From Aliiglaciecola sp041538045 (GTDB taxonomy: Bacteria; Pseudomonadota; Gammaproteobacteria; Enterobacterales; Alteromonadaceae), in assembly GCF_041538045.1 (NCBI RefSeq), contig NZ_JBGOSE010000008.1:62001-126000 (forward strand): a DNA stretch of 64,000 bases, in the 5' to 3' direction. The position numbers and the translations under genes are program-made. Within the stretch, counting starts at the first letter, position 1. The number at the start of each line of letters is the position of its first letter. The notes under the pieces were generated by a model. It was not told where the DNA came from, ran no database searches, and worked only from the letters and a program-made list of their open reading frames with translations. Positions 1 through 9,830 of the stretch are shown here, one piece after another.

Positions 1-1
1 C

Positions 2-2752
2 ACTGACGACGATAACCGGGTTGCCCCTCCACAATCATTAAAAATTAACGAAGGCTTTAGCAACCCGCTTGGCTTTTATGATGCCAAACCGAGATTTTCA
101 TGGCAATTGCCGGTAAATACTAACGTAAAAGCACAAAGCCGCTACCAAATTAAAGTGGCATCCAAGCCTGAACTACTAACCCTGTCAGCCGACTTATGGG
201 ACTCTGGAATTGTGCACAGCGCACAAACCACTTTTATTGAATATCAGGGAAAAGTGTTAGATTCAAAACAAAAAGTGTATTGGCAGGTACGATTTTGGGA
301 TCAAGACCAACAGGCTTCGAAATGGAGCGAGCTAGGTCAGTTTGAACTTGGTTTATTAAACAACAATGATTGGTCTGCAAAATGGGTTGAAATTGATAAC
401 AAACAACCGATTGAATTAAATGAATATAAAACGCCAATTCATATACCACAGCACTTACGAACTGAATTTAACGTAAATAAAACCATAAAAAGTGCGCGCT
501 TATATATCACTGCCAAAGGCGTGTTTACTGCATTTTTAAATGGTCAGCGTATTGGCGATGACGTATTAACGCCGGGCTACACCCCCTATAAAAAAAGGAT
601 TGAAACCTTAACCTATGATGTAACAGGGCAATTGCAGCAGGGTAATAACGCCTTGGGTATGCAGCTTGCTGAAGGTTGGTATGCTGGCCGTTTTGGGCCC
701 AAACGTCATTGGCACAAAAAATTAAAGCTCACGCCAAAAGTACTCGCTCAATTAGAAATAGAATATGCGGATGGCCGTCGACAACATATTGTCACTGACC
801 AAAACTGGCAAGCAACGCAAAATGGTCCTGTTCGCACTTCGGGTTTATATGATGGTGAGCGTTATGATGCCAATTTTGAATTAGTAGGTTGGGCGCAAAC
901 TGGATTTGATAGCTCTGAGTGGTCTGGGGTAAAAACATCTGACATTGAGTCAGATGTTTTGCTACAACCCAAACGACATTTTACCGCTAAAAATAAACAG
1001 TTATTACCTGCTCTGTCGGTTAATAACGTCAATGGCAAAATCATATTTGATTTAGGTCAGAATATGGTGGGAGTACCTAGAATTAAAGTGCCAATGGTAA
1101 AAGGGCAAACCCTGAGTTTACGCTTTGCTGAAGGAATAAATAACGATGGCTCGCTTTATACTAAAAATTTAGGCAGTGCTAAACAACTGGATTTTTATAC
1201 TGCCAAACAAGATGGCATTGTGCAGTGGCAACCTCAATTTACCTTTCATGGATTTAGGTATGTTGAGTTAAGTGGCTATGATGCAAGTGTTGAACCTGAC
1301 TTGTCTTGGGTGACCGGCGTGGTGCAATACACAGATTTTGATATGGCGGGCAAATTTGTTAGTTCAGATCCCCAGCTTAATCAGTTGCAGTCGAATATTG
1401 AATGGGGCTTAAAAGGTAACTTTTTAGATATTCCTACCGACTGTCCACAACGTGCTGAGCGTTTAGGTTGGACAGGTGATGCCTTAGCGTTTGCTAATAC
1501 CTCGTTATTTATTGCCGACAGCCATGCTTTTTGGGCAGCTTGGATGCAATCTATCCGTGAAGAGCAGTTTGATGATCATAGTATTCCTGTGGTTGTACCC
1601 AATGAAGTGGGTGAAATTGCGCAGGCAGGTTGGTCCGATGCGGCAGTAACCATCCCATGGGATGTGTATTGGCGCACAGGCGACAAAAAAATATTGGTCG
1701 AAAATTACGACATGATGACTCGTTGGATCCAATATCATCAAACTCAACTGAAGGATGGTATTAGTGACATGTGGACAGTGGGTGATTGGTTGCAGCCATT
1801 CTCAACTCGTGAGGATTCTCGACGTGGCGAAACCGACAATAGTTTAATTTCTACGGCTTTTTATGCACGATCAGTAGAGTTCACTCTCAACAGTGCCAAA
1901 GTATTAGGTAAAACCGCTGATGTGGCGAAGTACAGCCAGTTATTAACGGAAATTAAAGAGAACTTTCAACGGCACTTTTTCTCTGATACCGGGCGATTAA
2001 AAGTAGGCAAACAAACACAAACCGCTTATTTACTTGCTATTGGGTTTAACTTACTCGATGAAGAGTTGACTCAAAAATCCATACCGTATCTTTTGGCGAC
2101 TTTCGAAGCAGCGAACGGCCATTTACGCACCGGCTTTTTAGGTACTCCACTTATTGCGCCAGTGCTGGATAAAATTGGCCGTGCGGATATTGTCTTTGAT
2201 TTAGTCTTTAAACAAACTTATCCATCATGGTTATATTCTGTAACCCAAGGTGCAACCACAGTATGGGAACGTTGGGACGGGTATACTCATAATAAAGGAT
2301 ATGCTGATAAAGCAGGCTCGCTTAATCATTATGCTTACGGAGCTATTGGACAATGGTTATACGGTCGTGTCGCAGGTATTAGTCCTTTAACAGCGGGTTA
2401 TAAATCAATATTAATTGCGCCTCTCATTCCGGCGCAGTTACAATTTGCTGAAGGTGAATTTCAGTCAGTATTTGGTACCATAAAATCTAAATGGCAAAAA
2501 ACAGATTCTGGTCTCACCTTAGATGTTCTTATTCCTGCTAATACGACGGCTCATATTCAAATTCCATTAATGCAATATACACATCCATCTGAGAAATCGC
2601 TATTCAGTCTGAAAGAACGCAAAGCTGTACTTCTCGGCCGTAAAATTGTAGTCAATGGCAAAGTGATATCTGATGAGAGCTTGCTTGAGCAAGATCAAAA
2701 GACCAAAACCATTTCTGTCGGTGCCGGCAGATACATTATCGAGGTTAAATGA
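2..2752 (+). CDS. Alpha-L-rhamnosidase, GH78 family (5' end outside window)
   Basis: Hydrolyses terminal alpha-L-rhamnose from oligosaccharides, most likely in the periplasm or at the cell surface. The frame is open from base 2 without a stop. The first TTG near base 107 lies inside the conserved N-terminal beta-sandwich (LKINEGFSNPLGFYDAKPRF is encoded upstream of it), so the true start and any signal peptide are missing. The order is N-terminal beta-sandwich domains, then the (alpha/alpha)6 barrel, then a C-terminal beta-domain. The motif DCPQRAERLGWTGD (from about base 1439) carries the Glu taken as general acid in GH78. TTVWERW near base 2255 carries the second conserved Glu. The usual DER triplet reads AER here. 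It is a paralogue of the lipoprotein GH78 at 6241-9096. The family call is firm; the substrate is inferred from the neighbours. Confidence 0.93.
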   Translation, partial: TDDDNRVAPPQSLKINEGFSNPLGFYDAKPRFSWQLPVNTNVKAQSRYQIKVASKPELLTLSADLWDSGIVHSAQTTFIEYQGKVLDSKQKVYWQVRFWDQDQQASKWSELGQFELGLLNNNDWSAKWVEIDNKQPIELNEYKTPIHIPQHLRTEFNVNKTIKSARLYITAKGVFTAFLNGQRIGDDVLTPGYTPYKKRIETLTYDVTGQLQQGNNALGMQLAEGWYAGRFGPKRHWHKKLKLTPKVLAQLEIEYADGRRQHIVTDQNWQATQNGPVRTSGLYDGERYDANFELVGWAQTGFDSSEWSGVKTSDIESDVLLQPKRHFTAKNKQLLPALSVNNVNGKIIFDLGQNMVGVPRIKVPMVKGQTLSLRFAEGINNDGSLYTKNLGSAKQLDFYTAKQDGIVQWQPQFTFHGFRYVELSGYDASVEPDLSWVTGVVQYTDFDMAGKFVSSDPQLNQLQSNIEWGLKGNFLDIPTDCPQRAERLGWTGDALAFANTSLFIADSHAFWAAWMQSIREEQFDDHSIPVVVPNEVGEIAQAGWSDAAVTIPWDVYWRTGDKKILVENYDMMTRWIQYHQTQLKDGISDMWTVGDWLQPFSTREDSRRGETDNSLISTAFYARSVEFTLNSAKVLGKTADVAKYSQLLTEIKENFQRHFFSDTGRLKVGKQTQTAYLLAIGFNLLDEELTQKSIPYLLATFEAANGHLRTGFLGTPLIAPVLDKIGRADIVFDLVFKQTYPSWLYSVTQGATTVWERWDGYTHNKGYADKAGSLNHYAYGAIGQWLYGRVAGISPLTAGYKSILIAPLIPAQLQFAEGEFQSVFGTIKSKWQKTDSGLTLDVLIPANTTAHIQIPLMQYTHPSEKSLFSLKERKAVLLGRKIVVNGKVISDESLLEQDQKTKTISVGAGRYIIEVK

Positions 2753-2779
2753 TGAGCACTAATACTACTGAAACGCGTT

Positions 2780-2929
2780 CTAAACCCTCATTCTAGATGC
2801 AGGGTTTATTTGTTCAATTTGTTCTCGAACAATCACACTAAAAGCGCCCAGGGAGGGCTCACTTAGACGAGTTCCACTTACTTGGATAATTTCAACCGTA
2901 CTTTGTTCTTGTGCAGACAGCTTGGTTGT
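2780..2929 (-). pseudogene. TonB-dependent receptor plug remnant
   Basis: On the minus strand one frame reads about 49 residues, including VEIIQVSGTRLSEPSLGAFS followed by an Arg-Glu-Gln-Ile-Glu-Gln-Ile stretch, then stops at 2780-2782. This looks like a TonB box followed by the start of the plug domain of a TonB-dependent outer-membrane receptor. There is no barrel-coding sequence on either side and no start codon of its own, so it is a fragment left after deletion. It lies between the GH78 gene and the cytochrome fusion gene. The intact receptor of this window is at 34318-37374. Confidence 0.6.
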
Positions 2930-3030
2930 AATACCTCATATAATGACGCTTACAAGTGAAATTGAGCGTCTAAACCTGATGATTTATTCCTTTACACACA
3001 CAATGAAAACTAGCCCAGATGAGCCGAAAT

Positions 3031-5511
3031 TTATTTACTTGCTTCGCTTGGCGACAGTTTACGTTTTGAACGATATATCAATTCTGCTTCTGTATAAGGT
3101 AGTTGTTTATCGCTTGTCTCTTTTCTGATTTTAGCAAAAACCTTGCCTCCAAAAACATGAGCTTTATTGCCCCAGTTGTTTCTAATATAAGTACTTATCT
3201 GAGCAAACTCTTCATCGGTCAGGCTTTGAGCGAAGCCGGGCATTATCATGCCAGTGTCATATTTTTTATTGCCAACAGTGATTGGTCCCATCAATCCGTG
3301 CAACAAAATCTTAACTAATGTTTCAGGTTTGCCAATAACCCACTCGCTATTAGCTAATGGCGGTCCCATACTATTAATACCTTCTCCGTCTTGGCCATGA
3401 CATCCAAAACAAGCAGCCTTGCCGTCATACAATGCCTTGCCAAGTTTATACATGTTTTTTTGCCTTTCACTTAAATTAAGGACATTACTATTGGCTATGT
3501 CTTTTCGACCTACATTGGCAAGTAAATTGGTAAATTCAGAGTTATTAAAAGTATCTTTAGCATCTAAATACGTGGCAAATTCTTTTTCTTTCCCGGTAAG
3601 TCCATTAATTACAGCTTCATAAATATATGGCTTTCCACCATACATATTTAGCACTTGCTCAAGAGCAGGAAATACCAATGGACTGTCGATTTGGCCTGCT
3701 ACCAATGCCACGTTCAAACCCAATTCGTAATTATTATCATGTAAGGTAAATAATGTTTTTGCTAAGCTCTTATTATCGTTTTTAGACAGTCGAGTACTTA
3801 GCTCTATGCCTGCTACTTTTACTTTACGATGTTTGTCGAGCAACGCGGATTCTATTAATTCAATATCTATTGCATCAAGGCCTTCGAGCGTCCATAGCGC
3901 ATTGATTCTGGCGACATGGCTTTGACTCGTTTTAAATACATTTTTTATTTGTGGCACAAGTGCTTGTTGGTAATTCTGCACAATTAACTGACGCGCCATA
4001 TCGCGCCACCAACCATTTGCATGTTCAAGGTGGGCGACCCATTGCTGAGGACTTTCGGATTTCATATTGGGTAGCTCCCCCAATGGTCTCTCTGCCCACC
4101 GCAGTCGGTATATTCTTCCCATACCAGAATTGTGTTTATGCAAGTCACGAGATTCATATTGCTCTCGCAAATACGTTGTTAGGTATTCAGCATGCTGAAT
4201 GACACCGTGATACATATCCACAATATACAAAGTACCGTCGGGTGCCGTATTTAAATTAACAGGCCGAAAACGCTCGTCCGTTGACGCAAGTATTTCTGCT
4301 TGAGGGTAAATTTCTGCTCCTTCAAGCTTACCTTCACCTTGTGTAACTCTGCGCACACTGATTAAGTTACCCGCGGGTTCTGGTGTAAAAGATACACCGT
4401 AAAATTCCTGTGGAAATTGATCGCCCCGGTAAAGATTATTCCCCGACGCCGCAGTATATTTATTAAGCTTACCTTTATTAGGCCCTTCGGCAACAAGTAT
4501 ATTTGGCAAATATGCTCGGTTTACTCCAGGATTTATTCGAATAGGGAAAACATGGTTTGAACCAAGGGTATTGGCTTCCACCGCAAATTGTAAACCAGGG
4601 TTCTCCATTAAAGCGCCTGGTCGTAGATACTCACCGCGCGCGGCCGAACTATTGCCATTGTGATAGAGACGCCCATAATCATCTGAACTAATTCCCCACT
4701 GCCCACGATTATCGGTAAAAGCTAAAAGCATTTTCCAATATTTATTACGATATATTTCTTTGCTTCCAGCAGGAAGAGTTGAGTTAAGTGGCACGACTTT
4801 ATATTTACGATTACTTTTAGCGTTGTAATACCAGTTGTCTAATGAATAGTGCATAGCATTAGGCTTGTGCTCAAGGGTTCCGCCCTTGGCGTATTCTGGG
4901 TCCACCACTTCATGCAAGCCAAGGCTATTATCAGCAAGAATTTCAGCAAAATGGAGTTGTTCATGGCTGGCATACAAAATCCCGCCTTTGACCATGGATA
5001 TCGTTCTAGGTAGCACAACATCGTTAAGAAAGACAGTCCGTTTGTCTGCTTTGCCATCCGCGTCTCTATCTTCAAGTAAGACAATACGGCCTTCTGGGAC
5101 TTCCTCATTATTTGCATCTAGGTCAGGCATAAAAGTCTGCATTTCTACCATCCAGATACGGCCGTTAGCATCAAATGCAATATCGACCGGACTTTGAACG
5201 AGAGGCTCTGCAGCGACATTTTCGACAATAAAACCGTCTTGAACAACAATCGATTTAAGTGCTTGTTCTACGTTGAGTACTGGCGCTGGGGGGATTTGGT
5301 CGGCAGGAATAGGCGCCGTCATATCGTCGCCAGGGCGATCACCTTTATTTGTTGAGTCCTTTGGGCTGTCTATCGTTGACGCAGCAGCACTATTAAGTGC
5401 AATCAATAAGGCACTGGCAATCAATCTCTTTGCACAATGTTTGTAGCCAATCGTGATTTGATAAACTGACACAAAACATTGCAACAGTGCGTTAAATTTA
5501 ACTTTTTTCAT
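3031..5511 (-). CDS. Secreted dehydrogenase-like beta-propeller fused to cytochrome c (PVC-type heme-binding protein)
   Basis: A periplasmic protein of about 826 residues. An N-terminal signal region is followed by a six-bladed-propeller domain of the 'putative membrane-bound dehydrogenase' type (about residues 100-480, with the DANGRIWMVEM signature), then helical HEAT-like repeats. A C-terminal cytochrome c domain has the heme motif CFGCH and a likely axial Met in GMIMPGF. The ATG at 5511 is chosen because AGGAAC lies just upstream; the frame runs on to 5709 without a better site. Such fusions are best known from Planctomycetes and Verrucomicrobia and are less usual in gammaproteobacteria. 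It may be a sugar dehydrogenase or the electron acceptor for the GMC enzyme at 9827. The cofactor is unknown. Architecture sure, role inferred. Confidence 0.85.
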   Translation of the reverse strand: MKKVKFNALLQCFVSVYQITIGYKHCAKRLIASALLIALNSAAASTIDSPKDSTNKGDRPGDDMTAPIPADQIPPAPVLNVEQALKSIVVQDGFIVENVAAEPLVQSPVDIAFDANGRIWMVEMQTFMPDLDANNEEVPEGRIVLLEDRDADGKADKRTVFLNDVVLPRTISMVKGGILYASHEQLHFAEILADNSLGLHEVVDPEYAKGGTLEHKPNAMHYSLDNWYYNAKSNRKYKVVPLNSTLPAGSKEIYRNKYWKMLLAFTDNRGQWGISSDDYGRLYHNGNSSAARGEYLRPGALMENPGLQFAVEANTLGSNHVFPIRINPGVNRAYLPNILVAEGPNKGKLNKYTAASGNNLYRGDQFPQEFYGVSFTPEPAGNLISVRRVTQGEGKLEGAEIYPQAEILASTDERFRPVNLNTAPDGTLYIVDMYHGVIQHAEYLTTYLREQYESRDLHKHNSGMGRIYRLRWAERPLGELPNMKSESPQQWVAHLEHANGWWRDMARQLIVQNYQQALVPQIKNVFKTSQSHVARINALWTLEGLDAIDIELIESALLDKHRKVKVAGIELSTRLSKNDNKSLAKTLFTLHDNNYELGLNVALVAGQIDSPLVFPALEQVLNMYGGKPYIYEAVINGLTGKEKEFATYLDAKDTFNNSEFTNLLANVGRKDIANSNVLNLSERQKNMYKLGKALYDGKAACFGCHGQDGEGINSMGPPLANSEWVIGKPETLVKILLHGLMGPITVGNKKYDTGMIMPGFAQSLTDEEFAQISTYIRNNWGNKAHVFGGKVFAKIRKETSDKQLPYTEAELIYRSKRKLSPSEASK

Positions 5512-6240
5512 TGTTGTTCCTAGCTGCGTTCGATGATTTATCTGTTTTAGTGAGTACCCGGCCATAAATCTCCATGTGGGATGCCCGTTCAGCCGTTTGG
5601 TTGGCTGGAAGTTACAAGATATTAACAAATTGGAAAATATCTTAGAAGAAGTTTTGATGTATTTTGATCTTATATGGTTAAATATGGTGAGTGTCAGAAC
5701 ATAACACAAAAACCTTATCCTAGGTTTAGGTCATGGTTTAAAACTACAATGTCTTAATTTTGCCGAGAGGATCTAATTTCGAATTAGTAATCGAGAAAGC
5801 TGCAAAGCCTGAGGCTTTTAAATTGGGGGAGGAATGTGGATAGTTATGATGTCGCTCTAGATGTGTTGCTGATTAAAGTACTGATGATTTATCAAAACAA
5901 TAGTGTACTGGAGTCATTTAATCGTATCTAAATACAATTTTTTTGATGAAAAAGATCTAACATTAATTTTATTTGATTTATTATGATTTAAATTAACTTA
6001 AAATGATATTAAACTGTAACTTGTTATGCGCTTGTTGCTAAATTGTATCTATTTGTTGGCTATCAATTTAAACAGCTAATAAAAGAATAAACTAAGCGTA
6101 GTTTAATTCGTGTTAGGTAGCTTACAAACAAATTTCAATGATGCTTATAGAGAAGATGGATGTACATTGGAAATACGTTATTACCTACAATCTTATAGCA
6201 ATATATTTTAGTCCTTTATTGGAAATTAGGTCAGGCTTTA
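5512..6240. other. Divergent intergenic region
   Basis: About 730 bases between the cytochrome fusion gene (minus) and the GH78 lipoprotein gene (plus). It is AT-rich, with long runs of TTA/TTT around 5930-6060. I see no protein remnant, RNA gene or clear repeat. It must hold the promoters of both genes, but no box is good enough to place. Confidence 0.5.
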
Positions 6241-9096
6241 ATGAGAAACATAATACTAATTATTATATTCAGCGTGGTATTGGTCGCATGCTCGAATGAA
6301 TATGTCGCCACATACACCACACAAAACTTATCCACTCCCTCAGAATTGTTGACCGAAGGAATTAGTGAGCCGCTTAATGTTCATAACGCATCGCCACGAT
6401 TATCTTGGCACGCAAACGTAGTCGCACAACAGGCATACCAAATACAAGTTGCCAGCTCGAAGGACTTATTGAGTGCTGACAAGCCAGATTTATGGGATAG
6501 CGGAAAGGTAAACGCAAGACAATCAGTCAATATTGCTTATCAAGGAAAACCACTCAGTAGTGGCCAAACTGTATTTTGGCGAGTTCGGGTTTGGAGCAGT
6601 AAAAATGAGGTCGCACATGAGTGGAGTGAAGCTGATACATGGGAAATGGGCTTGATCAATAAACATGATTGGCAGGCTAAATGGATACAAGCTGAAAACC
6701 CCATGATAAGCGAAATTACACCGGCCGTTACTAATTGGATGTTATTTGCAGCTAATTTACATGAAAGTGTCACTGACAAACTATCAAAGAGTAAACAGCA
6801 AACGCAACAAAGAGTATTCGAGCAATTGACGGCTCAAGCTAGCGCGAGTTTATTCCGTCACACATTTTTCATTCCAAAAGATAAAAAAGTGGTAAAAGCG
6901 CGTTTGCATAGCACCGCAGCAGGTTATTACGAGATTTTTATTAATGGTAACAAAGTGGATGAACGTTTGGCTGATCCAGGCCAAACCGATTTCGATAAAC
7001 GTATTTTATATAACACAGACGATGTAGTGTCTCTTCTATCAGATGGCGCAAATAGTATTGGCGTGCATCTTGGTAGCGGTTGGTATAATGAAAATATTGC
7101 CTTTAGTAAATGGGATAACCCAGACGCAAAGCCGAATACTCAGCCTTCTAAATCGTTAGCTTATGGCCAGCCGAAATTTATTGCGCAACTAGAACTTAGC
7201 TTTGAAGATGGCTCCACACAATTTGTTGTGTCAGACAAACATTGGTTGAGTCATTCATCACCAGTATTGAAAGAAGGTATTTTTTCAGGTGAGTTTTTTG
7301 ACGCAAATAAAATAGTAAAAGCTTGGAATACCAATAACCAAATAAATGAAGATGGATTATGGGAACCCGTTAAAGTTTTGGACGAGTGGCCGACTTTGGC
7401 ACTCGAACCCCAACTATTGCCGCCTATCCGAGCAAATGTGGAAATGAAAGCTAAAAAACTTTATCAACCAAAAGATAAAGTTTGGGTGCTCGACTTTGGT
7501 CAGAACTTTACTGGAGTTCCGACTTTGCATTTAGATAAGCTTGGTTTGCAACAACATCAAACTATTTCTTTACGTTATGCCGAGTGGGCGGACATAGATG
7601 GAAATATCAGTCAAAAATCAGGCGGGGGAGCACCACTATTAAAACAAGTCGATAGCTATGTTGCTTCAGGTGATGATGCTAAAACGTGGCGTCCTGCTTT
7701 TACTTGGCATGGTTTCCGGTATATCGAAATTACCGGTTTAGACACGGCACCAGCACTTGATGCTGTGACCGCGCATTTAGTCAGATCTGATGTAGCTCGT
7801 GTGGGGCAGTTTAAAAGCGCAAGCCCTTTGATCAATCGTATTCATGATATGGCTTTATGGAGTTATGAAAGTAATTTGATGGCCTTGCCAATGGACTGTC
7901 CTATTCGTGAGCGAGCGGGGTGGACAGGTGATGCCCACGCAGCGCTGATTACGGGTAACTTCAACTTTAATATGCAGAATTTTTGGGATAAGTATTTAGG
8001 GGACTTTAAAACGTCTGAGCATGTTGCACCAGCGGTTGTGCCGGGTAAACGTAGTCATGGTGGTAAGTTTGATTGGGCGGCTGCAGAAGTGATGATAGCC
8101 TGGGAGCATTATCGACACTATGGTGACTTACAATTATTAGCGTCTCAATATGAAAGTATGATGGAGTATATGACAGCAGGAGAGGCGATTCTGGATAATG
8201 CCCTAATACGTGACGATCGTTATAGTTATGGTGATTGGTGTGATCCGGTACGAGAGCCCGGTATGGAGCGTAAACGCTGTAACTCAGAATACACGTTACC
8301 CGTCAAAACAACCTCAGCACTATTTGCGCATTCAGCAAATTTAATGGCTAAGATATCGAGTTTATTAAACAAACCCCAAAAAGCTAAGCATTTTAGTCAG
8401 CTTTTTTCCTCTATTAGCCAGAAATATCACAAAGAGTTTTATGACTCCAAAACAGGAAGTTACGGTAGTCAAACAGCAGGTGCGATGGCATTGCAATTTG
8501 AGTTGACCCCTGTTGAATTGCGTCAAAAAGTAGCTGACGGCTTGAATCGAGATGTGCTTGAAAATTGGAATGGTCATGGCGCTGTAGGCGCACTAGGGCA
8601 GACCTATTTGTATAAATCATTAAGTGATTATGGATATGGTGATACCGCATTTAATATTTTTACCGCAAAAGGTTACCCAGGCTATCAATGGCAATTTGAC
8701 CATTTAAATGCCACTACCTTGTGGGAACGAAAAGGCGTGATTGATCCTAGCCTAGATCCAGAGCGTCGCAATTCCCCCGGCCGTTCTCTCAATCATCCTT
8801 TTCACAGTGGTTATGATGGCTGGTTTTATGAAGGTTTGGGCGGTATTCGTTTGCAGCAAGACAGCGTGGGGTATCAGGATTTCGAACTCAGGCCTGTATT
8901 TGCTAAGGGACTAGATTCTGTTGATGTCTCATTTAAAACCGGTTATGGAACCATTCAAAGTCGTTGGTGGAGGGAAGACAATACGGTGATATGGGAGTTT
9001 GTTGTTCCAAATAATAGTACCGCTATAGTCACTTTACCGAATGAAGTTAGTAAATTGTATACTGCAGGAAGCTATTCGGTGACTGTAATGAATTAA
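6241..9096 (+). CDS. Alpha-L-rhamnosidase, GH78 family, lipoprotein
   Basis: Second GH78 rhamnosidase, 951 residues and intact. The N-terminus is a lipoprotein signal with the lipobox LVAC at about residue 17, so the enzyme is probably anchored in the outer membrane facing the periplasm. The catalytic barrel has DCPIRERAGWTGDAH (from base 7894, about residue 552) with the acid Glu, and ATTLWERKG near base 8713 with the second conserved Glu. Compared with the upstream paralogue it has an insert of about 40 residues before the second beta-sandwich (about residues 160-205). The decayed copy at 12575-13154 matches its C-terminal third. No ribosome-binding site stands out before the ATG, but the signal peptide supports this start. 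Confidence 0.95.
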   Translation: MRNIILIIIFSVVLVACSNEYVATYTTQNLSTPSELLTEGISEPLNVHNASPRLSWHANVVAQQAYQIQVASSKDLLSADKPDLWDSGKVNARQSVNIAYQGKPLSSGQTVFWRVRVWSSKNEVAHEWSEADTWEMGLINKHDWQAKWIQAENPMISEITPAVTNWMLFAANLHESVTDKLSKSKQQTQQRVFEQLTAQASASLFRHTFFIPKDKKVVKARLHSTAAGYYEIFINGNKVDERLADPGQTDFDKRILYNTDDVVSLLSDGANSIGVHLGSGWYNENIAFSKWDNPDAKPNTQPSKSLAYGQPKFIAQLELSFEDGSTQFVVSDKHWLSHSSPVLKEGIFSGEFFDANKIVKAWNTNNQINEDGLWEPVKVLDEWPTLALEPQLLPPIRANVEMKAKKLYQPKDKVWVLDFGQNFTGVPTLHLDKLGLQQHQTISLRYAEWADIDGNISQKSGGGAPLLKQVDSYVASGDDAKTWRPAFTWHGFRYIEITGLDTAPALDAVTAHLVRSDVARVGQFKSASPLINRIHDMALWSYESNLMALPMDCPIRERAGWTGDAHAALITGNFNFNMQNFWDKYLGDFKTSEHVAPAVVPGKRSHGGKFDWAAAEVMIAWEHYRHYGDLQLLASQYESMMEYMTAGEAILDNALIRDDRYSYGDWCDPVREPGMERKRCNSEYTLPVKTTSALFAHSANLMAKISSLLNKPQKAKHFSQLFSSISQKYHKEFYDSKTGSYGSQTAGAMALQFELTPVELRQKVADGLNRDVLENWNGHGAVGALGQTYLYKSLSDYGYGDTAFNIFTAKGYPGYQWQFDHLNATTLWERKGVIDPSLDPERRNSPGRSLNHPFHSGYDGWFYEGLGGIRLQQDSVGYQDFELRPVFAKGLDSVDVSFKTGYGTIQSRWWREDNTVIWEFVVPNNSTAIVTLPNEVSKLYTAGSYSVTVMN

Positions 9097-9260
9097 TCGA
9101 TGAAACACCGATTGGAAATGTTCACATAATGACCAGGCTGATTAATACGATAGCGGTAAGCTTATATCGAGCCGGTCCCGCAATAACGGATATCATTATA
9201 AGGCTCTATATGCCTACGACATTTGCAGGCCGTTTACTTAAAATATAGCAGGAGCAATGC

Positions 9261-9830
9261 ATGTTTACTAAAGCAATAACGAGAAGAGTGTTTATCGGCG
9301 CTACTGCTTATATTGTGTCTGCACCTTTATTAGCATCTATCTTCAATAAAAAGATAGATATGTATGAAGTGCTTAAAAATGGCCAATTTTTTGATGCGCA
9401 TGCGTTAACGGTGCTGACTGATATTGCTGAAATTATGATCCCAAAAACAGATAAGCCTGGCGCAACCGATGCTAATGTTGCTTCGGTATTGGACGGGCTA
9501 ATGGTGACATGGGCAGGCTCTAAAACAAAACAGCAGTACACAAGTATTATCGAACAAATTGAAGTGTTTGCTAAAGCAACTTATCAAGGTGCTTATCATC
9601 AATTACCTTTGCACCAAAGACAGCAGCTAATAACTGAATTGGACAAAACAGCTTTTATTAATCAGGAAACTGACTTGTCTGCGAGTTACCGTCATCTCAA
9701 AGAAATGATTTTTCATGTTTATTATACTTCTGAACACGCAAGCCCTGATTTTGTTTTAATTCCAGGTGGCTATCGCGGAGATCTTAGTAAAACAGAGTTA
9801 GATGCAATTAGAAAGAGAGGTTACTTATGA
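9261..9830 (+). CDS. Gluconate 2-dehydrogenase subunit 3 family protein, Tat-exported
   Basis: Small subunit partner of a periplasmic GMC-type sugar dehydrogenase. The N-terminus has a twin-arginine signal (ITRRVFIGATAY) and the body carries the family's ALTVLTDIAEIMIPKTD segment. In known systems this subunit assists Tat export and maturation of the flavoprotein, which usually lacks its own signal. The stop overlaps the start of the GMC gene by four bases (ATGA), so the pair is translationally coupled. A GGAG lies about eight bases before the ATG. Its 189 residues are normal for the family. Confidence 0.88.
   Translation: MFTKAITRRVFIGATAYIVSAPLLASIFNKKIDMYEVLKNGQFFDAHALTVLTDIAEIMIPKTDKPGATDANVASVLDGLMVTWAGSKTKQQYTSIIEQIEVFAKATYQGAYHQLPLHQRQQLITELDKTAFINQETDLSASYRHLKEMIFHVYYTSEHASPDFVLIPGGYRGDLSKTELDAIRKRGYL

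Noticed and set aside
107..2752. GH78 gene starting at a TTG near 107
   Set aside because: Conserved rhamnosidase N-terminal sequence continues in frame to the window edge, so the gene starts outside the window.
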